Shown here: positions 18,223 through 26,646 of the stretch, piece after piece
Layout: every line of letters starts with the position of its first letter
Numbering within the stretch: position 1 is the first letter of the stretch
Notes under the pieces: generated by a model
Seen by the model: the letters and a program-made list of their open reading frames with translations, nothing else
Told to the model about the DNA's origin: nothing
Database searches by the model: none
Made by a program: the position numbers and the translations under genes
Assembly (NCBI GenBank): GCA_963676095.1
Contig: OY781040.1
Span: 1,922,001 to 1,986,000, forward strand
Length of the DNA stretch: 64,000 nt
Origin: G963676095 sp963676095
GTDB taxonomy: Bacteria > Bacteroidota > Bacteroidia > Bacteroidales > Prolixibacteraceae
Reading direction: 5' to 3'

Positions 18223-18915
18223 TTACATGATCAGCTTATAGCCTTTTCCGTGGACATTGATAATCTCAACAGACGGCTCATCTTTTAAATGCTTGCGAAG
18301 CTTGGTGATATAAACATCCATACTTCTGGCATTAAAATAGTTGTCATCTATCCAAATCGTTTTTAGCGCAAAATTCCGCTCCAGTACCTTATTGGCATTA
18401 TTACACAACAACCTGAGCAGTTCCGACTCCTTTGTCGTTAATTTAACGGTCTCTTCTTCCCCGTCCATTAAAATTTGCTTGCGCGGATCGAATGTGTACC
18501 TGCCAAGTTTATAAATAGCCTGCTCAGGAGCTTTGCCTTCCTGGGAGGTCCGGCGGAGGATCGCTTCGATACGGAAAATCAGCTCTTCCATACTGAAAGG
18601 CTTGGTAATATAATCATCTGCCCCAATCCTGAAGCCTTCAAGCACATCTTCCTTGAGGTTCTTTGCCGTCAGAAATATGACCGGTATATCCTGGTTAATA
18701 AGCCTGATATCGCGGGCCAGGCTTATACCGTCCTTTTTGGGCATCATAATATCCAAAAGACAGAGATTATAAGCATACTTTTTGAAACCCACATAAGCGA
18801 CTTCCCCATCGCCATACAGATCGGTATCGTATCCTTTTGCAATCAAATATTCCTTTAAAAGAAGTCCAAGATTTTCATCATCCTCGGCCAGTAAAAGCTT
18901 TGCCTTTGTTTCCAT
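18223..18915 (-). CDS. rprY: OmpR-family response regulator, RprY-like
   Basis: 230 residues from the ATG at 18915; an in-frame extension to 18948 is unlikely. Receiver domain: acidic LLLAEDDENLG, phospho-acceptor Asp in LCLLDIMMPKKDG, FLTAKN and the Lys of DYITKPFS. The C-terminal winged helix contains KLTTKESELLRLLCNN and the recognition segment NYFNARSMDVYITKLRKHL. The sequence strongly resembles Bacteroides RprY. It overlaps the 3' end of the kinase gene by 38 bases, so translation is coupled. Target genes are unknown here. Confidence 0.88.
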   Translation of the reverse strand: METKAKLLLAEDDENLGLLLKEYLIAKGYDTDLYGDGEVAYVGFKKYAYNLCLLDIMMPKKDGISLARDIRLINQDIPVIFLTAKNLKEDVLEGFRIGADDYITKPFSMEELIFRIEAILRRTSQEGKAPEQAIYKLGRYTFDPRKQILMDGEEETVKLTTKESELLRLLCNNANKVLERNFALKTIWIDDNYFNARSMDVYITKLRKHLKDEPSVEIINVHGKGYKLIM

Positions 18916-20503
18916 TTTCTTTCGTATTAAGCGGGAAATAAATAACAAATTTTGTTCCCTTATTTACAACACTTTCCACTTTTATTTTTCCCTGATGGGA
19001 ATCTATAATTTTTTTCACATAACTTAATCCAAGTCCGAATCCTTTTACATCATGTACATTACCGGTCGGAACCCTGAAAAAACGTTCAAAAATCTGGTCC
19101 AGGTGTTCTTTCGGGATGCCAATTCCGTTATCTTTTACGGAAACAAGCAGGTTCCCGTTCTTGTTTTCAGTTTTAATCTGAATCTCCGGTTGTTCTTTAC
19201 TGTACTTCACAGCATTGTCGAGCAAATTAAAAATCACATTTGTAATATGAATTTCATCTCCTTTTATCAGGTCATTCTCAGCCTGTAAATCAGATTCCAG
19301 TTTCCCGCCTTTATTTTTAACCCTCAGTTCAAAGTTAAGAATTACATTGTTAACTAAATCATTAATGTGAAACTCTTTGAATTTTAGCTTGAGCCTGCCT
19401 TCGTTAAAGACAGCCATCTGGAGCACCTTCTCAACCTGATAGCTCAAACGCTTGCTCTCCTGCAGGATCACATTCGAGACATGTTCGATCGTTTTTGGGG
19501 TATTCGAAATACTATTGTCGTGGAGCATCTGGCTGGCCAGAGATATCGTTGATATAGGGGTCTTCAGTTCATGGGTCATATTATTGATGAAGTCATTCTT
19601 GATTGTGGACAATTTTTTTTGTTTCAGGATAATGAATATCGTGTAAACAAAAATCGCGATAAGCATCCCTGTCAGGATCACCGTAGGGATCACCATCAGG
19701 CCTGTAGCTTTTAGCAGGTAAGTATCCCTTTTGGGGAAATAAACACGAAGGTAATTGTCGCTTGGACCAGCCACATCCCTTGGAAAAAGCACATCTTTGT
19801 ATTCTTTCCTGTTCTCGGGATGATAATCCTTGCTCCCGAAAATAAATTGTTCCTGTGCCTGAGGATAACTTTTCACGGCATACTTAAAATCGAGGTCAAT
19901 GCCACTGTTGCTGAATTCGTTTTTTAAGGCACGCTCCAGATGCTGCTGGTTAATCCGTTCCTGGAGAGGCAGGTTTGAAAAAATAAATTGATTCTGTATA
20001 ACCCGGTACATATCCGCGCGTTCATCCATCCGCTCCTCATACTGTTGCCGGATGTAATTGTCATAATCATGAAACATGTCGAATGCTGAGGGAAATTCGC
20101 CAGGCCTTCCCCTCTCATTACGTCCCGGCAGGGCCAGCGTATCCCGGTAATGAATGGCAAGCTCCCCGTTTAGAGAAGAAGAGTTATTGCTTTGCGAGAA
20201 ATGGAATGAAAAATCGATATTTCCCTGGGACTTTTGCGACGACAATTTTTTATTCGCCCGGCTGTTGCTCTGAAACAAATTTCCGGCAGAACCGGACTGA
20301 TCAAAGGTTCCCCTGACGATACTATAAGTTTCGTCCCGCTCCAGTTTGTCGATTACCCTCTTAATTGCACGGTTCACTGTCTGATCGAACTGTTCCTCCT
20401 TAATTTCGAAAGCTTTTTCGACAGAGTTGGTCTGCACCAGAATCAAACTGGTCATAACCAATGCCATTAATACAATCAGTGTGATAATAACCTTCCTGCT
20501 CAT
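18878..20503 (-). CDS. rprX: Sensor histidine kinase, RprX-like
   Basis: 541 residues. One N-terminal helix (about 4-23), a periplasmic sensor region of about 250 residues, a second helix (about 272-292), then HisKA with the phospho-His in NDFINNMTHELKTPISTI and an ATPase domain with N-box NVIFNLLDNAVKYSKEQ, G1 VKDNGIGIPKEHL, F-box FERFFRVPTG and G2 GFGLGLSYVKKII. It is the first gene of the rprX-rprY operon. A TATATTTG element lies only four bases before the ATG, so the message may be leaderless. Confidence 0.9.
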   Translation of the reverse strand: MSRKVIITLIVLMALVMTSLILVQTNSVEKAFEIKEEQFDQTVNRAIKRVIDKLERDETYSIVRGTFDQSGSAGNLFQSNSRANKKLSSQKSQGNIDFSFHFSQSNNSSSLNGELAIHYRDTLALPGRNERGRPGEFPSAFDMFHDYDNYIRQQYEERMDERADMYRVIQNQFIFSNLPLQERINQQHLERALKNEFSNSGIDLDFKYAVKSYPQAQEQFIFGSKDYHPENRKEYKDVLFPRDVAGPSDNYLRVYFPKRDTYLLKATGLMVIPTVILTGMLIAIFVYTIFIILKQKKLSTIKNDFINNMTHELKTPISTISLASQMLHDNSISNTPKTIEHVSNVILQESKRLSYQVEKVLQMAVFNEGRLKLKFKEFHINDLVNNVILNFELRVKNKGGKLESDLQAENDLIKGDEIHITNVIFNLLDNAVKYSKEQPEIQIKTENKNGNLLVSVKDNGIGIPKEHLDQIFERFFRVPTGNVHDVKGFGLGLSYVKKIIDSHQGKIKVESVVNKGTKFVIYFPLNTKENGNKGKAFTGRG

Positions 20504-20507
20504 AGTG

Positions 20508-20515
20508 CAAATATA
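20508..20515 (-). promoter_or_regulatory. -7 element TATATTTG immediately before rprX
   Basis: Read on the minus strand, TATATTTG is followed by CACT and then the ATG of rprX at 20503. It matches TAnnTTTG exactly. No -33 TTTG was found 19-21 bases upstream. Confidence 0.45.
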
Positions 20516-20663
20516 ACCTTAATAAAACACCGTAATCCGTTGCTTAACAATCTTTAACATTGGTCTTTTTGTTTACTTTCTATGCTCATGGGGATTACCT
20601 GATTCTTAACAGGCTTTAACATTTGTTAGCAAGCCTTCAGCGGTTAAATTACTACTTTTGATT

Positions 20664-20757
20664 GTGCAAAAAAAATCTTTAGAGGGTTTAACTGAATTTT
20701 ACAAGGTGAATTTAGGTTTTGGTTTTTTTATGGCGGGACAAGGGTGTCCCGCTTTTT
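20664..20757 (+). ncRNA. Candidate small RNA of about 90 nt between rprX and rnc
   Basis: On the plus strand a TACTTTTG -7 element at 20653-20660 is followed about 70 bases later by a strong intrinsic terminator (20733-20757). Both flanking genes are on the minus strand, so neither explains a plus-strand terminator. No open frame longer than a few codons exists between them. A TTTG lies at 20622 but the spacing to the -7 element (27 bases) is too long, which weakens the promoter call. The RNA would start near 20665 and end in the T-run. Confidence 0.35.
20733..20757 (+). terminator. Intrinsic terminator, plus strand, with no upstream plus-strand gene
   Basis: GCGGGACA (20733-20740), loop AGGG, TGTCCCGC (20745-20752), then TTTTT. 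The perfect 8-bp GC-rich stem with a T-run fits rho-independent termination on the plus strand. On the minus strand the stem is followed by CATAAAAAAA, so it would not serve rnc. Confidence 0.8.
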
Positions 20758-20798
20758 ATTTTCAGAGATTCAAAACAAAAACGATGAAGTTCCCTTGT

Positions 20799-21545
20799 TT
20801 AAAAAGATTCAGGATCCCTCATCCTTAAAAGATCGAGTGCCTTTCCCGAAGCGTTTTGCTGGGCCTCTTTCTTTGAACTTCCCTTCCCCTGGCCGATAAC
20901 TTCCTCATCGATAGTTATGATAGAAACGAAGCAAGGCTGTCTGTTGTCTCCATGGAGATGTTCTGTTGTTTCAAAATTGATCTCTTTCTTATTTTTCTGG
21001 CTCCACTCGATCAGCTGGCTCTTATAGTTCGTATTGGTAAACTGGATTTCTTTCAGGTCGACGTGTTCCTGCAGGAGTTTTTTCGTAATAAACTGACGGG
21101 TAACGGTATACCCCTTATCGAGGTACAGGGCCCCGATAAGCGCCTCGAGTGCGTCACCGTAAATATGACTGTTCTCGATCGAGTTATTGGTATTCGATTT
21201 CACATAACTATTCAATCCGATCTGGTAAGTCAGTTCGGTCAGAAAGCTCCGGTTAACCAGTTTCGAACGCATTTGGGTGAGAAACCCTTCATCCTGGTTC
21301 GGGAAACGGTTGTACAAAAATTCGGCAATCACCGCCCCCAGTATCGCATCACCCAAATATTCAAGCCGTTCGTTATTAACCCAGTTCCGCTGGGAATCCA
21401 GTTTCGATGCGGATTTATGGATCAGTGCAACTTCATATAAATGCAGATTGCCAGGGTTAAATCCGAATAATGATTTCAGAAATAAATAAAACTCTTTTCC
21501 TTGAGAAGAAAAGAGTTTTATTTTTTGAACGACTGTTCTTATCAC
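20799..21545 (-). CDS. rnc: Ribonuclease III
   Basis: 248 residues. Nuclease domain with the signature NERLEYLGDAILGAVIAEFL and the second metal site GDALEALIGALYLDKG; then a double-stranded-RNA-binding domain (about 170-245) with VSIITIDEEVIGQGKGSSKK and EAQQNASGKALDLL. Processes rRNA precursors and structured RNAs. It begins three bases after the fabF stop, so acpP-fabF-rnc form one operon, an order widespread in Bacteroidota. Confidence 0.95.
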   Translation of the reverse strand: MIRTVVQKIKLFSSQGKEFYLFLKSLFGFNPGNLHLYEVALIHKSASKLDSQRNWVNNERLEYLGDAILGAVIAEFLYNRFPNQDEGFLTQMRSKLVNRSFLTELTYQIGLNSYVKSNTNNSIENSHIYGDALEALIGALYLDKGYTVTRQFITKKLLQEHVDLKEIQFTNTNYKSQLIEWSQKNKKEINFETTEHLHGDNRQPCFVSIITIDEEVIGQGKGSSKKEAQQNASGKALDLLRMRDPESF

Positions 21546-21548
21546 GAT

Positions 21549-22790
21549 TTAATATTTCTTGAAAATTACAGTAGCATTATGGCCTCCAAAACCGAATGTA
21601 TTGCTTAATGCATAACCGACATCCCGTTTTTTTGCCACGTTAAAGGTAAAATCAAGGTTACTGTCGATCTCCGGATCATCGGTAAAATGATTTATGGTGG
21701 GAGGGATAATCCCTTCACGCAATGCCATTATTGAAGCAATACCTTCAATCGCTCCTGCAGCACCAAGCAAATGGCCGGTCATTGATTTGGTAGAGCTTAT
21801 GCTAAGCTTATAAGCATGATCGCCAAATGTTTTTACAATTGCTTTTGCTTCGGCGATATCTCCAAGAGGAGTCGAAGTACCATGAACATTGATATAATCA
21901 ATATCTTCCGGTTTTATGCCTGCATCTTCAAGCGCCCATTTCATGACCAGGTTAGCACCACGTCCTTCCGGGTCAGGGGCAGTCATGTGATAGGCGTCGG
22001 CTGACATCCCACCACCAGCAATTTCAGCATAGATTTTAGCACCCCGTGCAACAGCATGTTCATACTCTTCAAATATAAGCGCGCCTGAACCCTCTCCCAT
22101 GACAAAACCGTCACGATCCTTGTCAAATGGGCGGGAAGCTGTTGCAGGATCATCATTTCGTGTTGAAATTGCACGCATGGAATTGAAACCGCATAAGCCT
22201 GCTTCGTTTATAGCTGCCTCCGATCCCCCCGTGATGAAAACGTCCGCTTTACCCATTCTGATGTAGTTAAGCGCTTCGATCATTGCATGAGAGGAAGATG
22301 CACAAGCAGATACCGTTGTGAAGTTGGGCCCTCTGAACCCATAGCGGATGGAAAGTAATCCACCGGCTATATTGGCAATCATTTTGGGAATAAAGAAAGG
22401 ACTGAACTTTGGACGGGAAAGGTCATAATCCCTAACCTCCTCATAAAAAGTCTGGAGGCCGCCAATGCCAGCTCCCCAGATCACACCTGCACGATTTCTG
22501 TCAAGGGTTTCCAGATCAAGACCCGAATCCTCGATAGCCTGCTGTGCCGATGCAAATGCATATAAAGTATAAAGATCGTGTTTACGAACCTCCTTCTTTT
22601 CAACATACAATGTCGGATCAAAGTTTTTTACTTCACATGCAAATTGGGTTTTGTGGAGCGCTATATTCATCTTCGTGATGATTCCTGCTCCGCTAACCCC
22701 ATTCCTAAGTCCGTTCCAATACTCCTGAATAGAATTACCAAGCGGGTTTACGGTTCCAAGTCCGGTAATAACTACCCGTTTTAATTCCAT
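21549..22790 (-). CDS. fabF: 3-oxoacyl-[acyl-carrier-protein] synthase II
   Basis: Condensing enzyme of fatty-acid elongation, 413 residues. The Cys-His-His triad is visible: Cys163 in TVSACASSSHAMIEAL, His in INVHGTSTPLGD, and His in KSMTGHLLGAAGAIEG, the last with its nearby Lys. The N-terminal VVITGLGTVNPLGNS and the C-terminal ALSNTFGFGGHNATVIF are typical of FabF. It lies 19 bases after acpP, which encodes its carrier substrate, and is followed by rnc. Confidence 0.97.
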   Translation of the reverse strand: MELKRVVITGLGTVNPLGNSIQEYWNGLRNGVSGAGIITKMNIALHKTQFACEVKNFDPTLYVEKKEVRKHDLYTLYAFASAQQAIEDSGLDLETLDRNRAGVIWGAGIGGLQTFYEEVRDYDLSRPKFSPFFIPKMIANIAGGLLSIRYGFRGPNFTTVSACASSSHAMIEALNYIRMGKADVFITGGSEAAINEAGLCGFNSMRAISTRNDDPATASRPFDKDRDGFVMGEGSGALIFEEYEHAVARGAKIYAEIAGGGMSADAYHMTAPDPEGRGANLVMKWALEDAGIKPEDIDYINVHGTSTPLGDIAEAKAIVKTFGDHAYKLSISSTKSMTGHLLGAAGAIEGIASIMALREGIIPPTINHFTDDPEIDSNLDFTFNVAKKRDVGYALSNTFGFGGHNATVIFKKY

Positions 22791-22809
22791 AAATTCTGAT
22801 TCTGATTTA

Positions 22810-23049
22810 TTACTTTTTGATATTTGCTTCGATGTGAGCGATAGCTTCTCCTACTGTAGAAATTTTTTCAGCCTGATCGTCCGGAATAGCCAAATCAAAC
22901 TCTTTTTCAAATTCCATGATCAATTCTACAGTGTCCAAAGAATCTGCACCAAGGTCATTCGTAAAAGAAGCTTCATTTGTAACTTCGCTTTCGTCAACAC
23001 CTAATTTGTCGACAATAATTGCCTTAACTTTTGCTGCAATGTCAGACAT
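22810..23049 (-). CDS. acpP: Acyl carrier protein
   Basis: 79 residues, strongly acidic. The phosphopantetheine attachment site is Ser37 in LGADSLDTVELIMEFEKEF. First gene of the acpP-fabF-rnc operon, with a consensus Bacteroidota promoter just upstream (23098-23129). Confidence 0.97.
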   Translation of the reverse strand: MSDIAAKVKAIIVDKLGVDESEVTNEASFTNDLGADSLDTVELIMEFEKEFDLAIPDDQAEKISTVGEAIAHIEANIKK

Positions 23050-23097
23050 AGTTCTAATTTTAAGTTAATATTCAATTTTATTTTAAAAAATCCGGTG

Positions 23098-23129
23098 CAA
23101 AGTAATAAATTTACCCAAAATATTTCAAA
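23098..23129 (-). promoter_or_regulatory. Promoter of the acpP-fabF-rnc operon
   Basis: On the minus strand TTTG (23129-23126), 20 bases, then TTACTTTG (23105-23098). This fits the Bacteroidota -33/-7 pattern with one mismatch in the -7 box, about 50 bases before the acpP start. Confidence 0.7.
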
Positions 23130-23237
23130 GAAAATTTTAAATAAATAGCTGTTTATAGCGTACTTCTTCTCTTTAAGTGCGCTATAATTGAACAACTTAG
23201 TCTAAAATTCAAAATTAATATCATAAAGTAGGAGCAT

Positions 23238-23822
23238 ATGAAGAGAGTTGCTATATTTGCTTCAGGATCAGGAACTAACGCTCAAAATATCATCGAGTAT
23301 TTTAAAGATAGCAGGGAAATCAGCATCGATTCCCTATGGTCGAACAATGAAAACGCATATGCGCTGATCCGGGCAGAAAAACTGGGGATAGAAACTTTCA
23401 CTTTTGGAAAGGACGAACTTTACGGAAGTATTGATATCCTGGAAACATTAAGTGACCGCAAAGTGGATCTAATCGCACTTGCCGGTTTTCTTTGGCTGTT
23501 ACCCCGTAACCTGACGGAAGAGTTCATCGTGATCAATATACATCCGGCTCTTCTTCCAAAATACGGAGGCAAAGGCATGTATGGAAATTATGTTCACGAA
23601 GCTGTCATCCGGAATAAAGAAAAAGAAAGCGGGATTTCGATACATTATGTAAACAACCAGTACGACGAAGGCCAGATCATATTCCAGGCAAAATGTGGTG
23701 TCAGTCGCGACGATACCCCAGAAACACTAGCCACAAAGATACACGAGCTCGAATATAAACATTATCCCAGGGTCATTCAGGAAATACTACTTAATGAAGA
23801 AGGGCAGGAACAGGAGATTTAA
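23238..23822 (+). CDS. purN: Phosphoribosylglycinamide formyltransferase
   Basis: 194 residues; formylates GAR in purine synthesis using 10-formyl-tetrahydrofolate. Motifs: VAIFASGSGTNAQNI (phosphate loop), IALAGFLWLLP, catalytic Asn and His in VINIHPALLPKYGGKGMYG, and the catalytic Asp in HYVNNQYDEGQIIFQA. An AGGAG sits at 23230-23234, three bases before the ATG, unusual in a genome where Shine-Dalgarno sequences are weak. The last seven codons are one arm of a perfect 21-bp hairpin that spans the stop codon. Confidence 0.95.
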   Translation: MKRVAIFASGSGTNAQNIIEYFKDSREISIDSLWSNNENAYALIRAEKLGIETFTFGKDELYGSIDILETLSDRKVDLIALAGFLWLLPRNLTEEFIVINIHPALLPKYGGKGMYGNYVHEAVIRNKEKESGISIHYVNNQYDEGQIIFQAKCGVSRDDTPETLATKIHELEYKHYPRVIQEILLNEEGQEQEI

Positions 23823-23844
23823 ACTCCTGTTCCTGCCCTTCTTC
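23796..23844. terminator. Perfect 21-bp hairpin across the purN stop codon
   Basis: The left arm 23796-23816 and right arm 23824-23844 are exact reverse complements over 21 bases; the 7-base loop ATTTAAA holds the TAA stop. Neither strand has a T-run after the stem (AAAAG on plus; ATTAAG on minus), so it is an atypical terminator or an RNA 3'-end stabiliser. Confidence 0.6.
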
Positions 23845-23968
23845 AAAAGAATTCGGGTTATCCTTTCAATCTATTACAGATTGAAGCCGATGAGAATCAA
23901 AAAATCCCCCTTCAATAAATCTGTTTGGTTACCAAAAATCAGAGTTTTTAACAGTTATCCCTTACTTT

Positions 23969-25261
23969 TTACCTGTTCTCGCTAAGTAGTTTCTTCTGGC
24001 TTCTTTCTTTAAAATCAATCTTTTCCAGTTTTGTCAGCATCGAGTCTTTATAAGTGATAAAAGCCGCCATATTTTGTTCATGGACTGGCTCTACCGGCGG
24101 GGACTTAACATTCAACGGGTCAATAGGAGATCCATTTTTAAAAACCCTGAAATCGAGATGAGGTCCGGTTGCAAGGCCTGTCCTGCCGACATACCCGATC
24201 AGCTGTCCCTGATGTATACGGACCCCGGGGGCAATCCCTTTTGCAAAAGCATTCAGATGCATGTAGCTGGTCGTATAAACCGAATTATGTTTGACGTACA
24301 TAAAGTTCCCTCCTCCTCCAGCCTGGTATCCTTTTCGGGTAACCACTCCGTCTCCGATCGAATAAACGGGAGTTCCGACCGGCGCCGCATAATCGACCCC
24401 CAAATGAGGCCTCCGGATCTTTAGCACCGGATGAAACCGGCTATACGAAAAGCGGGAACTTATTCGAAAAGAATACTTAAGAGGGGCCTTCAGGAATGCC
24501 TTTTTAAGGCTCTTCCCTTTTTCGTCGTAATAGCTGATAATGCTATCCTGTTTGAACTGAAAAGCATAAAAACTCTCATCGGCATGCTCGAACTGACAGG
24601 CATAAATATTTGAAATGCCAAAAGGCTGTCCGTCGACATAACTTTCTTCATAAACAATCCTGAATTTATCACCTTTCTGGATCCCGAAAAAGTCGATTGT
24701 CCAGGCATAAATCTCAGATAGTTCTATCGCCAGAGCAGTATTCAGCTCATTATCTTCCATTGCATTCCAGAGCGATGAGGTAATTGTGCCGGAAGCAGTC
24801 TTTGTCTCCCTTACCACCTCCTTTTTACCTGTATAAATCCGAAGGCTGTCCCCGAGCTGATAAACCACATAATTCACCGCATCTATTTCATAAATAAAAT
24901 ACTTCAGCTTCCTCAGGCTATCCTTTGTACAAAAACAGTAATAATTATTGTGTACTTTCATCTTTCTGACATCAAAAACAGACCTTGAAGTCCTGGCGAT
25001 CTGATCTATGGTCTGGTAGGGTACCCCCTCCGGGATTAACAGATCAGCGAGGGTCTCATTCCGCTTTACCTCTTCTTTCCTCACAATAAACGAATCAACT
25101 GGAAGCCCGAACTTCATTACAGGTTCCGCTACCTCAACTTCCTGTTCCTTCTGAATAACTTCTTCTTTTTTTATCTCCAGAACGGAAACAATTCCGGCAA
25201 CACCCAAGACAATAATAACTACAATCAAAACATGAAACAGGTATTTCTTCTTCATACACAC
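23969..25261 (-). CDS. M23-family peptidoglycan endopeptidase, membrane-anchored
   Basis: 430 residues with an N-terminal membrane helix (about 7-27), a coiled and beta-rich middle with an OapA/LysM-like segment (VKRNETLADLLIPEGVPYQT), and a C-terminal LytM domain: RPHLGVDYAAPVGTPVYS with the first zinc ligands His and Asp, YMHLNAFAKGIAPGVRIHQG, and GLATGPHLDFRVFKNG. Where most M23 enzymes read HLH the motif here is HLD, so the third zinc ligand would be Asp. The middle is like MepM-type cell-wall hydrolases that cut cross-links during growth. Stands alone. Confidence 0.85.
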   Translation of the reverse strand: MCMKKKYLFHVLIVVIIVLGVAGIVSVLEIKKEEVIQKEQEVEVAEPVMKFGLPVDSFIVRKEEVKRNETLADLLIPEGVPYQTIDQIARTSRSVFDVRKMKVHNNYYCFCTKDSLRKLKYFIYEIDAVNYVVYQLGDSLRIYTGKKEVVRETKTASGTITSSLWNAMEDNELNTALAIELSEIYAWTIDFFGIQKGDKFRIVYEESYVDGQPFGISNIYACQFEHADESFYAFQFKQDSIISYYDEKGKSLKKAFLKAPLKYSFRISSRFSYSRFHPVLKIRRPHLGVDYAAPVGTPVYSIGDGVVTRKGYQAGGGGNFMYVKHNSVYTTSYMHLNAFAKGIAPGVRIHQGQLIGYVGRTGLATGPHLDFRVFKNGSPIDPLNVKSPPVEPVHEQNMAAFITYKDSMLTKLEKIDFKERSQKKLLSENR

Positions 25262-25555
25262 AATTTTTCGCCATTTTCTGGCTGGATTTTATTTCATCCT
25301 CAACAGTAACCGCTTCTTATCCACTCTCTGCCTTTAACCGGAGCCTAAAAAGCAAGATCCGAAAGAATATATATATAATTATTCGGGCAATCGCGAAGTG
25401 CAAACAACCAATAAAATGATGTAGCTGCATGATTGTCACCTCGTGGACATATTCTCTTTCTTTTATCATGCACACACGACAACCCATGGGTCAGGAACCC
25501 GGATGGTAAATTTAGGTATTCGCTTTCAATTTTTGAAGTACCGAAAGTGTTAAAT

Positions 25556-26425
25556 TTAAATTTTTATATTTTCAAACCCTTTCCCGTAAACCCCCATAAC
25601 GCTGCCCATCGAGATAAAGGCATCCGGGTCAATTTCTTTTAATTTCCGGAATATAAGACTGGATTCCCGCTTTCTGACAACAGTCATAACGACTTTTACC
25701 CTCTCTTTGGTATACCATCCGGTGCCATCAAGCACGGTAACGCCCCTGCCCGCATATTGATTGATAAAATCGGCTATTTCCTCAAATTTTTTCGAGAAGA
25801 TAAAAATCTGGGCAGAAGCATTCGATCCGCTTAATAAGGCATCGATTGCATAAGAAACCACCCACATCGTGACATACCCGTACACCAGCTTTGCCGGAGA
25901 CCTGAAAACAAAATAGCTGGAGGCTATAATAATCACATCGCAATACATGATAATCCGTCCCGGACTGATATTCCTGTATTTATTGATGATCATAGCAATA
26001 ATATCGGTGCCTCCGGTGCTTCCGCCCCGCGTAAAAACAATCCCGATACCAATACCGCCCATCATCGCCCCAAGTACGGCTGCCAGAAAAGTATCGTCAA
26101 TAAGGGGGTGCTTCACAAGACCTGGCGTGATCCAGAAAAGTAAAGTGGCAACCAGCATGCTGAAAATAGTTTTGATGCCAAAATTGGCCCCCAGCATCTT
26201 GATAGCAACCAAAACAAGAAAAACATTAATAATAAAGTACGTGATTGCTATCGGGATTTTTGTACTGTAAAAAATAACTACGGCCAAGCCGCTAATACCG
26301 CCGCCTGTAATTTCCGCAGGTATAAGAAAAATAGACCATGAAAGGACATACAAGGTCATCCCGAAAGTTATGATCAGATAATCGGTCAGTGTCGTTTTTA
26401 GTTTTGCTTTTTTTTCGTCTGTCAT
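25556..26425 (-). CDS. YitT family membrane protein (DUF161 plus DUF2179)
   Basis: 289 residues. Five or six membrane helices in the first 200 residues with the YitT pattern GGGISGLAVVIFY, GGIGIGIVFTRGGSTGGTDI and MYCDVIIIASSY, followed by a soluble C-terminal DUF2179 domain (IFSKKFEEIADFINQ through IDPDAFISMGSVMGVYGKGF). Function unknown in the family; transport or ion sensing is often suggested. Stands alone; the 294 bases upstream of the M23 gene beside it hold no clear signal. Confidence 0.88.
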   Translation of the reverse strand: MTDEKKAKLKTTLTDYLIITFGMTLYVLSWSIFLIPAEITGGGISGLAVVIFYSTKIPIAITYFIINVFLVLVAIKMLGANFGIKTIFSMLVATLLFWITPGLVKHPLIDDTFLAAVLGAMMGGIGIGIVFTRGGSTGGTDIIAMIINKYRNISPGRIIMYCDVIIIASSYFVFRSPAKLVYGYVTMWVVSYAIDALLSGSNASAQIFIFSKKFEEIADFINQYAGRGVTVLDGTGWYTKERVKVVMTVVRKRESSLIFRKLKEIDPDAFISMGSVMGVYGKGFENIKI

Positions 26426-26593
26426 TGTTTTTTTAATTCTTTATAACTTGCATCCGGATTTTTAAGGGTAAACCTTCCCTTTATTTTCCGGTGCAAAAGA
26501 ATATTTTTTGACAATAATAAAACATGTATAAAAGTCAGTAGTTTACAGCTTTACAAAAAAATCAAGAAGAAAAGGAAGACGAATAAAAAAAGC

Positions 26594-26623
26594 AAAAAGG
26601 ATAGTTTTGAAACCATCCTTTTT
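26594..26623 (-). terminator. Intrinsic terminator downstream of leuS
   Basis: AAAAAGGAT (26594-26602) pairs with ATCCTTTTT (26615-26623), a 9-bp stem with a 12-base loop. On the minus strand the stem runs into TTTTTGCTTTTTTT, so it should end leuS transcription 24 bases past its stop. Confidence 0.75.
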
Positions 26624-26646
26624 ACTTTTAGCTACAATTTTCTGTT

